Assembly: GCF_003148475.1 (NCBI RefSeq)
Contig: NZ_QGGG01000001.1
Span: 518,228-582,227, forward strand
Reading direction: 5' to 3'
DNA length: 64,000 nucleotides
Source: Pseudaminobacter salicylatoxidans
GTDB taxonomy: Bacteria; Pseudomonadota; Alphaproteobacteria; Rhizobiales; Rhizobiaceae
This document shows positions 8,471 to 18,488 of the stretch, in pieces. Under the pieces are notes generated by a model. That model saw nothing but the letters and a program-made list of their open reading frames with translations. It did no database searches and had not been told where the DNA came from. The stretch's first letter is position 1, and each line of letters opens with the position of its first letter. A program made the translations under genes and the position numbers.

Positions 8471-10384
8471 TCAGTTCCTGCGCAGGACCGGCAAGATCAC
8501 CCTGGAGGGGTGTTCCGGGTCGTGGTGAACCGCGTTCACGGCCTTGCGCATGTGGGTGTGATAGCCGATCGGCTCGCCGGTATTCGGGTTCACGTCGAAG
8601 CGCGGGAACGACGAGGATGATACCAGCACCCGCAAACGATGACCCGCCTTGAAGACATTCGACGTCGGATAAAGTTCGAAGCGCACCTTCACCACTTCGC
8701 CCTCCTTCATCAAGCTCGGCTTCACGAAACTGTCGCGATAGCGGACCCGGAAGATGCTCTCGCACAGGTTCATGCGGTAGCCGTCGGGCCAGGCCTCGCT
8801 TTGCGGATAGACGTCCTGCAACTGTACGAAGATGTCGGTGTCCGGCGCATCCGAGGAGAGATGGATTTCCACCTCGGGACCGCCGACGACATCGGTATCC
8901 TCGGCGAAGGGCGGTGTCGTGAAGGACAGGACGTCTGGCCGGTCGGCCAGGTCGCCATAAGGGGCCTCAGCCCCGCGAACACCCGGATGGGTCACCTGGT
9001 CGGCCGCGCCTTGCAGCACGACGCTTTCGCGCAGGGTGATCGGATCGCCGGTGCGCATCATGCGGGGGAACGGCGGCAGGTTCTGCGTCATGGACGACAC
9101 GTTGGAAGCGACGGTCGGCATGGGTTTGGCCGGATCGAAGGTGAAGCGGCTGGGCTCGGAAGCGCCCGGCTGCGTCTTTGACAGCGAACCATCTGCATGC
9201 AGATACCAGTCTTCGAACACCACCCCCAGCGGCGGCCACTGCGTGCAGCTTCGCCATTCACCGCCATGAACAAGTCTGCCGGCCGGGTTCTTGCCGCCGT
9301 TCCCGCCCATGTGGAAATACTGGACCTTCGGCCGATCCGCCCAGGCGCTTTCATCGCCTTTCAGGAAGCGATCGAAGAACTGAAGCATCAGTTCCAGCCT
9401 GTCCTTGGCGAGGTTGCCCTTGATCGGCGCCGTCGGACCCATGTCGACATCGCCCGCCAAAGGATTGTCGAGATTGGGGCCGCCGTGAACGCCGCCGCCC
9501 ATGAGCAGATACTGATGCGAGAGCTTGCCGGCGAGGTCCGTGAAATTCTTGATCGTTGCGCGGGGATAGCTGTCGTACCAGGCACCCGAATAGACTGTGG
9601 GAATATCCGCCGTCTGGTTGCGGTAAGCCTCGAAATTGAGGGTGGGGTTCATCCAGTAGTCGCTGAAATCGGCGTTGCGATAATATTCCAGCGCAAGCTT
9701 TTCCCATTTCGGCAGCGAGGACAGCGGGCTGTTGCCTTCGCTCCATGGCAGGCGGGTGAGCCATTCCAGCATTTTCTCGGAATGTCGCACCAGCTCAGCC
9801 TGCAACGCCGGATCTGCGTGCGCTTCCTGCGAATGGATGCTGTTTGTCATCAGCCAGGCCAGCCAGCGCAGTTCGAGCGTTCCATGATGGCGCAGCGCAT
9901 GCATGAATGCGTTGGAACCGGCCTGGTTGACCCACATCGCCTTCAGGTGCGGGGGACGCTGGATCGCCGTAGCGCTCTGGTTCCAGGCGCGCAGCGAGCT
10001 GCCCTGGGTTCCAATCATGCCATTGCAATATGGCAAGGCGGCGAGCCATTCGATGACGTCATGGCCGTCCTCGCCCTCCTTGGCGTCGAGCAGGATGAAG
10101 TCGCCTTCGGACTCGAAACGGCCGCGCGCGTCCTGAACGACGTAGATATAGCCACGGCGGGCGAAATACTCACCGTTCCTGGCCTGCCCCGACGGCCCCT
10201 TGCCCGAGCGGGTATCGTAGGGCGAACGGGTGACGATGGCCGGAAACGGCCCCGTCAGCGGCTCGCCATTTCGGGACGGTCGGTAGATATCGACTGAAAG
10301 TTTCACGCCGTCGCGGGCGGTGCATTTCACCGAACGCGCGATCACCACGTCATAGAGCGCGTCTTTGCTGCTGGTCACGTCCAT
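8471..10384 (-). CDS. CocE/NonD family hydrolase
   Basis: 637-residue acyl hydrolase of the X-Pro dipeptidyl-peptidase/cocaine esterase group (S15-like alpha/beta core plus C-terminal jelly roll). DARGRFESEGDF near residue 85-96 is the oxyanion region, WYDSYPRA carries the likely catalytic Asp, and GGGVHGGP the likely His. The nucleophile region is unusual: GMIGTQGSSLRAW instead of the common GxSxxG; Ser130 is the best candidate. Start: ATG 10384 with AGGAGG 6 bases upstream, rather than the longer frame. Cytoplasmic, inside the import operon; probably hydrolyses an ester or amide of the imported compound. Substrate unknown. Confidence 0.85.
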   Translation of the reverse strand: MDVTSSKDALYDVVIARSVKCTARDGVKLSVDIYRPSRNGEPLTGPFPAIVTRSPYDTRSGKGPSGQARNGEYFARRGYIYVVQDARGRFESEGDFILLDAKEGEDGHDVIEWLAALPYCNGMIGTQGSSLRAWNQSATAIQRPPHLKAMWVNQAGSNAFMHALRHHGTLELRWLAWLMTNSIHSQEAHADPALQAELVRHSEKMLEWLTRLPWSEGNSPLSSLPKWEKLALEYYRNADFSDYWMNPTLNFEAYRNQTADIPTVYSGAWYDSYPRATIKNFTDLAGKLSHQYLLMGGGVHGGPNLDNPLAGDVDMGPTAPIKGNLAKDRLELMLQFFDRFLKGDESAWADRPKVQYFHMGGNGGKNPAGRLVHGGEWRSCTQWPPLGVVFEDWYLHADGSLSKTQPGASEPSRFTFDPAKPMPTVASNVSSMTQNLPPFPRMMRTGDPITLRESVVLQGAADQVTHPGVRGAEAPYGDLADRPDVLSFTTPPFAEDTDVVGGPEVEIHLSSDAPDTDIFVQLQDVYPQSEAWPDGYRMNLCESIFRVRYRDSFVKPSLMKEGEVVKVRFELYPTSNVFKAGHRLRVLVSSSSFPRFDVNPNTGEPIGYHTHMRKAVNAVHHDPEHPSRVILPVLRRN

Positions 10385-10394
10385 TGTTTCCTCC

Positions 10395-12053
10395 TCACGC
10401 TTGCGTCCGGGGCTCGCCCTGCCGGGCTGCGAATTCACGCAAGCGCAATTCGCGACGCTGAATTTTACCCACCGGGTTCTTCGGCAAATCTGCGATGAAC
10501 TCGATCCGTCTCGGATATTTGTAGGGAGCCGTCAGGCGCTTGACGAAGTCCTGAAGCTCGCGGGCAAGTGCGTCGCTGCCTTCAAATCCCTCGTGTAGCA
10601 CCACAAAGGCCTTGACCACCTCGCCACGTTCTTCGTCCGGGCTCGGGACTGCAGCTGCCTCGCGCACCATCGGATGCTCAATCAGAGCGTTCTCGACTTC
10701 CTGCGGACCGATGCGATAGCCCGCGGAGTTGATGACATCGTCAGCCCGCCCCTCGTAATAGAGGTAGCCGTCGTCATCGGCCCGGGCATTGTCGCCGGTC
10801 AGGAAATAGTCCTGACCGTTCACGGACATGCGGGTGGAGGCCGTGCGCTCGGGATCCCGCCAGTAACCCAGCATGAGATGGTCGCTGGGCAGGCGAAGGG
10901 CGATCTGCCCGGTCTGCCCTGGCGCAGCGAGTTGGCCGTCGCTGGTGATCAGGTCCAGCTCGACGCCCGGCAGCGCCCGCCCCATCGCTCCGGAGCGCAC
11001 TTCAGTGTCGCGGTAGTTGGCAACAAGCATCAGCGTTTCGGTCAGCCCATATGCCTCGAGCACGGGCTTTCCCGTCATGGCCTTCCACGCTTCCAGCACG
11101 GGCGGGTTCAGGGACTCGCCTGCCGAAACCGTAAGCCGCAGCTTCGGCAAGGCCCTGCCCGTCAAATCCAGCGCGACAAGGCGACGAAGCTCAGTCGCGG
11201 CGGCGCAGTAGACGGTAACGCCGTGGCGGGCGATCAGCTCCAGACGATATTCGGGATCGAACGGCCCATCATAGAAAAGTACCGTCGAACCACGGCTCCA
11301 GGGTCCGAAGAGGATTGATGTTCCTGCCTTGGACCATCCCGTGTCGGCGGTGCAGAACATCACGTCGTCCTGCGCCAGATCCAGCCAGTGTTCGGCCGAT
11401 CCGCGCCAGGCGTGGAGCGCGCGCGATGCGTGGGTGACACCCTTGGGCAAGCCGGTTGACCCGGACGTGTAGAAGATCAGGGCCGGGTCTTCGGCCCGCA
11501 CGGTTGCCGCGCGGAATTCGGCTGCGTCCTCGGTGAGCAGGCGATCGAAAGCAAGCCACCCGTCAGGGGACCACACGTCAGGTTCCGCGCCTGCCGGTTC
11601 GACTGCAATTCGCAGCGTGTTCGTTGGGGCAGACGCGAACTTGTCGATTTCGGAGACCGTGGTGATCACCGCCGACGCATCCGAATTGGCCAGACGGTAG
11701 TCGATATCCTTGGCCGTCAGCATCGTGACGCAGGGAATGGCGACAGCGCCGAGCTTGAGCACCGCGACCATCGCCAGTTGCCATGCGGGAATACGCGGCA
11801 ACATGACCATAACCCGGTCGCCGGGTCCGACGCCACGACGGCCCAGCGCCGCGGCCAGCCGATCCGTCAGCGCCGCGATTTCCGCAAAGCTGTAAGTACG
11901 CGCACCACCGGAGGCATCGCACCAGATCAACGCCGGTGCGGCCGCGTTGCGCGTTTCGTCCGCCGCCCATGTATCGACGACATCCGTGCCGAAGTTAAAA
12001 GTCTCCGGAGTTGCGAGCCGGTATTCGGCCCGCAATCTTTGGTATCTATCCAT
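10395..12053 (-). CDS. Acyl-CoA synthetase, AMP-forming (medium-chain/aromatic acid type)
   Basis: Activates a carboxylic acid to its CoA thioester with ATP. 552 residues, typical. Motifs: YTSGSTGLPKG (P-loop-like) near residue 197, TADTGWSKA near 237, EAYGLTETLM near 332, YFLTGDNARADDDGYLYYEGRADDVINSAGYRI hinge region around 420-450, and NPVGKIQRREL with the catalytic lysine near the C-terminus. TADTGW and SAGYRIGP are typical of the acetyl-/medium-chain/benzoate-CoA ligase branch. GGAG precedes the ATG. In the operon it would take the acid released by the neighbouring hydrolases into CoA-linked degradation. Confidence 0.9.
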   Translation of the reverse strand: MDRYQRLRAEYRLATPETFNFGTDVVDTWAADETRNAAAPALIWCDASGGARTYSFAEIAALTDRLAAALGRRGVGPGDRVMVMLPRIPAWQLAMVAVLKLGAVAIPCVTMLTAKDIDYRLANSDASAVITTVSEIDKFASAPTNTLRIAVEPAGAEPDVWSPDGWLAFDRLLTEDAAEFRAATVRAEDPALIFYTSGSTGLPKGVTHASRALHAWRGSAEHWLDLAQDDVMFCTADTGWSKAGTSILFGPWSRGSTVLFYDGPFDPEYRLELIARHGVTVYCAAATELRRLVALDLTGRALPKLRLTVSAGESLNPPVLEAWKAMTGKPVLEAYGLTETLMLVANYRDTEVRSGAMGRALPGVELDLITSDGQLAAPGQTGQIALRLPSDHLMLGYWRDPERTASTRMSVNGQDYFLTGDNARADDDGYLYYEGRADDVINSAGYRIGPQEVENALIEHPMVREAAAVPSPDEERGEVVKAFVVLHEGFEGSDALARELQDFVKRLTAPYKYPRRIEFIADLPKNPVGKIQRRELRLREFAARQGEPRTQA

Positions 12054-12075
12054 GATATTCTCCTGCAGGCGCTGG

Positions 12076-12936
12076 TCAGGCGCTATGCAGGTCCCTCAAA
12101 AAGGCACGGGCCTTACTGGCCAGAACGACGGGTTGATCGCCCCAGATCGTGTGATTGCTGTCGGCCACGACTTCCAGACGGGCATTCGGGAACGCGCGGG
12201 TCAGTTGCTCCGCCTGATTGCCGCTCAAGACATTGGAGCGGTCTGCGTTGAGCACCAGCACCGGCACCTCGATCGCCGCGATATCGGCCGCCTGATCGGT
12301 CGAGAGATTGAAGAACAGCTTGGTGATCGCAAGCAGATCGTAAGCCCAGCTCCAGCTGCCATCGGCTTCCTGGCGAAAGTCGCCTTCCATGGCGAGACGA
12401 TGCATCTGGTCGCTCAGGCCCGCCCGCTGCGGAAGCGCGCGCGCAAAGGCTTCGGCCTCGGCCCGTGTCGGATAGTTGCGACGACGCGTGTGATGCGAGC
12501 GCAGATATTTGACGATTTCGGTGTCGGAGACGAAGAAGCTCGGGTCCGAGAGGATCAAGCCCGCGACACGATGGGGGTTGGCGGCGGCGAACGAAACCGC
12601 GACCTGATTGCCGACCGAGCTGCCGATGAGGGTGATATCCTTCAGATTCAGCTTTTCCGCCAGCCTTGCGATGTCACCCGCCAATTCGGCAATCGTATAG
12701 GTCGTGTTCGGCCGGTCCGACGCGCCATGACCACGCATGTCCACGGCGATGACGCGGTATGCGTCCTTCAGGCTGGCGCCAAGATGCCCCCAGGCATGTG
12801 CCGTCATCGAGGTGCCGTGCAGGCAGATCAACGCCGGGCCGGTGCCGCCATTGTCGAGATAGCGTATCTTCACGCCGTCAAGATCAACGATGGCCGAATT
12901 CCAGCTCGGGTCTGCGGATGTTGGAATCTGGTTCAT
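12076..12936 (-). CDS. Alpha/beta hydrolase
   Basis: 286-residue alpha/beta-fold hydrolase. HGTSMTAHAW (oxyanion region) near residue 40, nucleophile elbow GSSVG with Ser107, LVLNADRS giving the likely Asp, and SNHTIWGD giving the catalytic His near the C-terminus. ATG 12936 overlaps the stop of the upstream ABC ATPase gene (ATGA), so the longer open frame is rejected. No signal peptide. Probable ester or C-C bond hydrolase acting on the imported substrate; specificity cannot be read. Confidence 0.87.
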   Translation of the reverse strand: MNQIPTSADPSWNSAIVDLDGVKIRYLDNGGTGPALICLHGTSMTAHAWGHLGASLKDAYRVIAVDMRGHGASDRPNTTYTIAELAGDIARLAEKLNLKDITLIGSSVGNQVAVSFAAANPHRVAGLILSDPSFFVSDTEIVKYLRSHHTRRRNYPTRAEAEAFARALPQRAGLSDQMHRLAMEGDFRQEADGSWSWAYDLLAITKLFFNLSTDQAADIAAIEVPVLVLNADRSNVLSGNQAEQLTRAFPNARLEVVADSNHTIWGDQPVVLASKARAFLRDLHSA

Positions 12937-13937
12937 TTGGTTTTGCCTTGAGAGAGTTGGTAATTGTCGTCGTTGGCCAGGCAGGCGGCCGTCTGGCGAC
13001 CATCCGGCTTCCCAGCCATGTGGTGAACAAGCTCGGCGCAAGCGGGCTGTGCGAGGGGACAGCGACTGCGAAAGCGGCAGCCGCTCGGAGGATTGCGCGG
13101 GCTCGGCACATCGCCCCTGAGCAGGGCGATCGTCTCGATACGCGCTTCGGGATCGACCTTCAGCGACGCTGCCAGCAACGCTTTCGTGTAAGGATGCCGC
13201 GGCCTGATCAGGACGTCTTCGACCCGACCGATCTCCATGATCCGGCCCAGATACATCACCGCGACCCGGTCGGCGAACTGTCCTACCACAGTCAGATCAT
13301 GGGAGATGAACAGATAGGTCAGGCCATATTCTGCCTGCAGGTCTTTCATCAGATTCAGTATCTGCGCCTGGACGGAAACGTCGAGCGCCGATGTCGCCTC
13401 GTCCAGAACGATGAGTTCCGGCCGCAGAGCCAGCGCGCGGGCGATCGCCACGCGTTGTTGCTGACCACCTGAAAGCTGATGCGGAAACTTGAAGAAGGCG
13501 CTTGCCGGAAGCTCAACCTGCGCCAGCAGTTCTCGCACCCGTGCATCCCGCTCCGCTCCGCGCGCGATCCGGTGCACGTCGAGCCCCTCGCCGATCAAAT
13601 CGCCGACCGTCCAGCGCGGGTCGAGCGAGCCCAACGGGTCCTGAAACACGACCTGCGCGTGCCGGGCGTTGTCCCGACGGCTGGAAGACCGGCCGCCAAA
13701 GGAGGTGGAAATCCTGCCTTCGGCCACGTCCTCCAGTCGCAGGATGGCGCGCCCGAGCGTGCTCTTTCCGCACCCGGATTCCCCCACCAGCGCCAGAGTC
13801 TCACCGCGCTTCACGTCAAAGCTCACCCGCTCCACTGCGCCGACATGACCGACAACCCGCTGGAAGAACCCGCGTCGTATCGGGTAGCGGACGCTCACAT
13901 CCTGCAGCGATAGCAGGTTGGTTCCCGTATCAGACAT
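12933..13937 (-). CDS. Oligopeptide/dipeptide ABC transporter ATP-binding protein (OppF/DppF)
   Basis: Second ATPase of the importer, on the inner face of the membrane. 334 residues with Walker A GESGCGKST near residue 53, Q-loop VVFQDP, signature LSGGQQQRVAIARAL, Walker B LIVLDEATSALD, and the C-terminal oligopeptide-transporter extension with clustered cysteines (SGCRFRSRCPLAQPAC) found in OppD/DppD/OppF. Overlaps the preceding ATPase gene by 8 bases and the following hydrolase by 4, so translation is likely coupled. Confidence 0.93.
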   Translation of the reverse strand: MSDTGTNLLSLQDVSVRYPIRRGFFQRVVGHVGAVERVSFDVKRGETLALVGESGCGKSTLGRAILRLEDVAEGRISTSFGGRSSSRRDNARHAQVVFQDPLGSLDPRWTVGDLIGEGLDVHRIARGAERDARVRELLAQVELPASAFFKFPHQLSGGQQQRVAIARALALRPELIVLDEATSALDVSVQAQILNLMKDLQAEYGLTYLFISHDLTVVGQFADRVAVMYLGRIMEIGRVEDVLIRPRHPYTKALLAASLKVDPEARIETIALLRGDVPSPRNPPSGCRFRSRCPLAQPACAELVHHMAGKPDGRQTAACLANDDNYQLSQGKTK

Positions 13938-14964
13938 GGCGCGCGATCTCCTCGGCCCTCAGGCACCGCAGCAAGTAGCCGTCGGCGGCTGGCTGCAATT
14001 GAGGCGCTTCGCGGGAACAACGCCCTATGGCCATCGGGCAGCGCGGGTGGAACCGGCACCCCGCCGGCATCGCCACGGCCGATGGCACCGAACCAGGCAA
14101 AGCCGCGATCCGTGCGCCCGGCTCCCCGGTCGGCAGACTTGCCAGCAGGGCGCGGGTATAGGGATGGCGCGGAGCGTTTATGATTTCGGCAACCGTCCCT
14201 GTCTCGACGACCTGTCCGGCATACATGACCGCGACACGATCGGCCATCGCCGCGACCACACCGAAATCATGGGTGACGACGACAAGGGCAAGATTGAGCT
14301 CGCGCTGAAGGCGACGGATCAGGTTGAGCACTTGCGCCTGGATGGTGACGTCCAGTGCCGTGGTCGGCTCGTCCGCGATCAGGAGTTCCGGCTCGGAGGC
14401 CAGCGCGATCGCTATCATGGCACGTTGCCGCTGCCCGCCGGACAGCTGGTGCGGATAGCGATCCAGCGCTTCTTCCGGATCGGGCAAGCCGACATGGCGC
14501 AACCACTCCGCCCCCTTGCGGCGCAACGCTTCCTTTCCGCTCAGCCCGGTGAGGCCGAGCGCCTCATTCAACTGCTGGCCAATGGTGAAGACCGGATCGA
14601 GCGCCCGCGACGGATTCTGGAAAATCAGACCGATGCGCCGCCCGAGAAGCCCGCGTCGGCGACGCTCGCGAATGTTGAGATGGGAGATTTCCTCGCCATC
14701 CAGCATGACGCGACCGCGTGAGACCGCTCCGCCACGCCCCAGCAACCCGGTGACGGCGAGAACCGTCACCGACTTGCCCGAACCCGATTCACCGATCAGG
14801 GCCAGCGCTTCGCCGCGCCGCACATGCAACGAAACATCGGAGCAGACTTCGAGCTTGCCGTAGCAGATGGCAAGCTCCTCCACCTGAAGCACAGGCGGAC
14901 GGTCGTCTGCGCGGGTGCTGTACTCAGTCTCCCGCGACGCGGATATCGCTGGGCTGGCGCTCAT
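13930..14964 (-). CDS. Oligopeptide/dipeptide ABC transporter ATP-binding protein (OppD/DppD)
   Basis: First ATPase of the importer. 344 residues; Walker [10 protein letters not shown] near residue 57, signature [15 protein letters not shown], Walker [17 protein letters not shown], and the C-terminal [15 protein letters not shown] cysteine motif of the OppD family. ATG 14964 overlaps the stop of the solute-binding-protein gene (ATGA). Confidence 0.93.
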   Translation of the reverse strand: MSASPAISASRETEYSTRADDRPPVLQVEELAICYGKLEVCSDVSLHVRRGEALALIGESGSGKSVTVLAVTGLLGRGGAVSRGRVMLDGEEISHLNIRERRRRGLLGRRIGLIFQNPSRALDPVFTIGQQLNEALGLTGLSGKEALRRKGAEWLRHVGLPDPEEALDRYPHQLSGGQRQRAMIAIALASEPELLIADEPTTALDVTIQAQVLNLIRRLQRELNLALVVVTHDFGVVAAMADRVAVMYAGQVVETGTVAEIINAPRHPYTRALLASLPTGEPGARIAALPGSVPSAVAMPAGCRFHPRCPMAIGRCSREAPQLQPAADGYLLRCLRAEEIARHV

Positions 14965-16574
14965 TTCGTGACCCAGACTTCCGGCAGGCTCGGGAAGCCT
15001 TGCGTCAGCATCGGGTGCCAGCCCTCGACCCGCGTCTGGGCAGGATGCAGGAGCACCGCTGCCCAGATCGGCAGCGGATTCTGAACATTCTCGTAGATGT
15101 AGCGCTGGATTTCCCAGACCTTCTGCTGCCGGGCTGCCTCGTCAACGATGCCCTGCTGATCGCGGATCATGTCCGCAAGTACCGGATCGTCGATGCCGGT
15201 ATAATTTCGGTTGCCGTCCTTCAGGAAGTGGGTGGTGAAATACTCGTTGGCCTCCGCGAACGGGCTCATCATCAGGAACATGGCCTGGAAGTTTCCTTCC
15301 TTCCCAAGCGCCTGTCCGGCCACCATGTCGACCATCTTGATCTCGGCCGTGACACCGATCTCGGCGAGGTCCTGCTGAATCCATTCGGCTTCGCGAACGA
15401 ATTCCTCGCCATAATTCAGGACGGTCAACTCGAAGGAAAAGCCGTCCGCATAGCCGGCTTCGGCAAGCAGCGCCTTGGCTTTTTCATGATCGGGCGTACC
15501 GTAGAGCGCGATCCGCTCGTCCATTGGCAGGGTTTGCGCGACAAGAGCCGCACCAACCACGCCGCCGATCGCGCCGCCTCCGCGAATGACCTCTCCCAGG
15601 CCCTGCCGGTCGATGGCGAGGTTGACGGCCTGGCGCACGCGCACATCGGCGAAGGGCTCGAAGGCGGGATTGAGGTACAGCTCGCTCTGCGTATTGGCGA
15701 CCGTCTGGATATCCTTGATACCCGGCACGGACTGCTTCAGCCCCTCCATCTGGGTGTGGTTGAGGGGGCCGAACCAGATGTCGATCTGGCCGGAACGGAA
15801 AGCCATGATACGGGCGTTGAGGTCCTTCATCGGCAGAATCTCGACCTCGTCGAGATAGGGAAGCTGGTCGCCTGCATCACTCCTGCCGAAATAGGCCGGG
15901 TTCCTGGTGAAGCGCGTTGCAACGCCCGCTTCGTTCTCCTTCAGCATCCACGGCCCGGTGCCGATCACCACCGACTTGCGATCATAGCCGCCGTCGAATG
16001 CCTCCTTCGGCAAGATCCACATATTCTGATGGGCAAGTGCCTGCAGCAGCACGACGTTGGGCCGTTTCAGCGTAATGACGAGCGTGTGGTCGTCAGGTGC
16101 GGCAATGCTGTCGACCGTGGATAACTGCCCCTTCTGGACACCGGATTGGCGGATGGCCTCATAGGTAGCCATCACATCCGCCGCGACGAAAGGACGACCG
16201 GATACGGGCGCAATGTCCTGCCACACCACACCTCGACGCAGATGGAACGTATAGGTGAGACCATCTTCCGAGATTTCCCAGCTTTCGGCCAAGGCGGGCT
16301 TGGGAACGAATTGCCCATAGGCGATATCCGGCCCGGTCTTCCATTCGACGAGCCGGTTCAACGCCAGACCAAGCCGGGAATGTACGCCGAACTCGGTACT
16401 GGCCAGAGGATCGAAGTTCGGAGCGTCGGCATGGACATTGATCGTCACCTTGCCGCCATGGCGTGGTTTTTCTTGCGCGCCGGCCATCCCCGGCAATGCA
16501 AGAGAGGCAAAAAGCGCGATTGCCGGGGCGATGACGCCCAGCTTGCTTCCGTGATGCAACAGTCGTTCGAGCAC
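14961..16574 (-). CDS. Periplasmic solute-binding protein, family 5 (peptide type)
   Basis: Captures the substrate in the periplasm for the adjacent permeases. 537 residues. The longer frame is rejected: GTG 16574 has AGAGGGA 6-7 bases upstream and yields a clear Sec signal peptide (hydrophobic IAPAIALFASLAL, cleavage after GMAGA). The mature part begins with HGGKVTINVHADAPNFDPLAST and carries the SBP_bac_5 domain, including VRQAVNLAIDRQGL. Family 5 proteins bind di- and oligopeptides, nickel, opines and other amine conjugates, so the ligand is open. Confidence 0.92.
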   Translation of the reverse strand: MLERLLHHGSKLGVIAPAIALFASLALPGMAGAQEKPRHGGKVTINVHADAPNFDPLASTEFGVHSRLGLALNRLVEWKTGPDIAYGQFVPKPALAESWEISEDGLTYTFHLRRGVVWQDIAPVSGRPFVAADVMATYEAIRQSGVQKGQLSTVDSIAAPDDHTLVITLKRPNVVLLQALAHQNMWILPKEAFDGGYDRKSVVIGTGPWMLKENEAGVATRFTRNPAYFGRSDAGDQLPYLDEVEILPMKDLNARIMAFRSGQIDIWFGPLNHTQMEGLKQSVPGIKDIQTVANTQSELYLNPAFEPFADVRVRQAVNLAIDRQGLGEVIRGGGAIGGVVGAALVAQTLPMDERIALYGTPDHEKAKALLAEAGYADGFSFELTVLNYGEEFVREAEWIQQDLAEIGVTAEIKMVDMVAGQALGKEGNFQAMFLMMSPFAEANEYFTTHFLKDGNRNYTGIDDPVLADMIRDQQGIVDEAARQQKVWEIQRYIYENVQNPLPIWAAVLLHPAQTRVEGWHPMLTQGFPSLPEVWVTK

Positions 16575-16656
16575 TATAGTTCCCTCTGGTTCTGTTCTCG
16601 GGCTGAGTGTTTCTGGCGGTGGATGTGCACTGCCGGCCCGGCAGGCGTTCTGGAAA

Positions 16657-17535
16657 TTACTGCTGGTTCCTGGGATCCAGCACGTCACGCAAGGCATCGC
16701 CGACAAGGTTCAGCGCCAGCACGCTGATGGTCAGCATCAATCCGGGGAAGACGATCAACCACGGTGCGGTGGTGATGAACCGGGTTCCGTGGGACAGCAT
16801 CGTTCCCAGCGAAGGGTGCGGGGGCGGTGTACCGACGCCCAGAAAGCTGAGTGCCGCCTCCGTCATGATGGCCACGCCAAATGCCAGCGACCCCAGCACG
16901 AGCATGGTGGGCATGAGATTGGGGACGCCGTGTGTGATCATGATCCTGAGCGGCGATGCCCCGATGACCCGCGCGGCCGAGATGAAGTCCTGCCCGCGAA
17001 TCTTCATCATCTCGGAGCGTACGACGCGAACGAAACGCGGTATCTGCGCAAGCGTTACCGCAATGACGACGTTGCGGACGCTTGGTCCCAGCATCGCCGC
17101 GATGAACAGCGACAGGACCAGCGACGGCAGCGTATCGAGCGCCTCGACCACGCGCTGGATGATGGTATCGACCCACCCACCGAAATAGCCCGAGATCATT
17201 CCGATCAATCCACCCGCGATCATCGTGAGGGTCACAACCATCAGGCCGACGAACAGCGAAATGCGGGTGCCGTGCAGGACACGCGAAAAGACGTCGCGGC
17301 CGATATCGTCGGTGCCGAACCAGTGTAACACGGACGGAACCTTCAGGACGGCCCGCCTGTCCTGATGCAGCGGGTCGAACTGCGCGATCCACGGCGCGAA
17401 CAGCGCCACCAGGAGCACAAGCGTCAATATCACCAGCGCGCTGCACCCCACCGGATCGCGCAGCATGGCGCGCAGGATGGCGGCAATGCGGCTGCTGCGT
17501 CGGGGGGCCTCGACGGCTTCGATGACGAGGGTCAT
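16657..17535 (-). CDS. Peptide ABC transporter permease (DppC/OppC)
   Basis: 292-residue inner-membrane permease. An N-terminal cytoplasmic region and TM1 (SALVILTLVLLVALFAPWIA) precede the short GTDDIGRDVFSRVLHGTRIS motif typical of DppC. The inner-membrane transport signature EAALSFLGVGTPPPHPSLG (EAA loop variant) lies near residue 230. Overlaps dppB-type gene by 4 bases (ATGA). Confidence 0.93.
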   Translation of the reverse strand: MTLVIEAVEAPRRSSRIAAILRAMLRDPVGCSALVILTLVLLVALFAPWIAQFDPLHQDRRAVLKVPSVLHWFGTDDIGRDVFSRVLHGTRISLFVGLMVVTLTMIAGGLIGMISGYFGGWVDTIIQRVVEALDTLPSLVLSLFIAAMLGPSVRNVVIAVTLAQIPRFVRVVRSEMMKIRGQDFISAARVIGASPLRIMITHGVPNLMPTMLVLGSLAFGVAIMTEAALSFLGVGTPPPHPSLGTMLSHGTRFITTAPWLIVFPGLMLTISVLALNLVGDALRDVLDPRNQQ

Positions 17536-18485
17536 GACCGGGCCTCCCGGACACGCGGATCAACCATTCCATAGGACAGGTCGACCAGCAGATTGACGGT
17601 GATGGTGATAAGGCCGTAGGTCAGAACGGCTGCCTGTAAGACCGGGTAGTCTCGTGTCGCAACGGCCTCGAACAGCATGTTTCCGAGCCCCGGTACGTTG
17701 AAAATTCGCTCGATGATGACCGTGCCCGACAGAAGGTGGCCGAATTGCGTGCCAACCAGCGTGATGACTGGGATCAGCGCGTTCTTGAGACCGTGACCGA
17801 TATAGATGCCGGCGGAAGATACCCCACGCGCCCGGGCGGCCCGGATGAAATCCGCCCCGATGATCTCCAGCATGGCGGATCTCGTGAGGCGAGACAGCGC
17901 AGCGGCGACGCCCAGCGCAAGTGCAATCGCGGGAAACACCACCTGCTGCAGGTTGACGAACGGCGCATCGGAAAAGCTCCGGTAGGGCAGCGGAATGAAA
18001 TAGCCGATGGCAGCCAGACCCGTCAGCATCAGCAGTCCCATCCACAGTTGCGGGATAGCCAGAAACACGGTGGAGCTGACGCGCAGCACCATATCGCCCG
18101 GCGTGCCACGCCACAGAGCGGAGGCGACCCCCGCCCCGATCCCCAGGACAGCGCCAAGGGCGATGGCCAGGATCGACAACTGCATCGTCGGGATGAGGGC
18201 TGCGCCAATCTGGCTGGCTACAGGCCGGCCGGTCCAGAGCGAATTGCCAAGATCCCCGGCAAGCACATCCCTGGCCCACAGAACGAACTGGGTGGCAATC
18301 GGCTTGTCGAGGCCGAGCTGCGCCCGCTTCTGTTCGAGCAGTTCCGGCGTCACCGCGCCGGCCTCCGACAGTTGCTGGTTCACGATGTCGCCAGGGACAA
18401 AGCGAATGGCCACGAAAACAAGCAGCGCCACCGTGGCCAGAACAAGCAGGCCCAGGACCGCGCGACGCAAGGCGAAGGTCAGCAT
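17532..18485 (-). CDS. Peptide ABC transporter permease (DppB/OppB)
   Basis: 317-residue inner-membrane permease of the DppB type, with about six hydrophobic segments. It begins with the standard TM1 (GLLVLATVALLVFVAIRFVPGD), followed by a large first loop with LGLDKPIATQFVLWARDVLAGDLGNS-like sequence, and has RAARARGVSSAGIYIGHGLKNALIP as its EAA coupling loop. Partner of the adjacent DppC. Three bases separate it from the rhodanese gene upstream. Confidence 0.93.
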   Translation of the reverse strand: MLTFALRRAVLGLLVLATVALLVFVAIRFVPGDIVNQQLSEAGAVTPELLEQKRAQLGLDKPIATQFVLWARDVLAGDLGNSLWTGRPVASQIGAALIPTMQLSILAIALGAVLGIGAGVASALWRGTPGDMVLRVSSTVFLAIPQLWMGLLMLTGLAAIGYFIPLPYRSFSDAPFVNLQQVVFPAIALALGVAAALSRLTRSAMLEIIGADFIRAARARGVSSAGIYIGHGLKNALIPVITLVGTQFGHLLSGTVIIERIFNVPGLGNMLFEAVATRDYPVLQAAVLTYGLITITVNLLVDLSYGMVDPRVREARS

Positions 18486-18488
18486 GGC

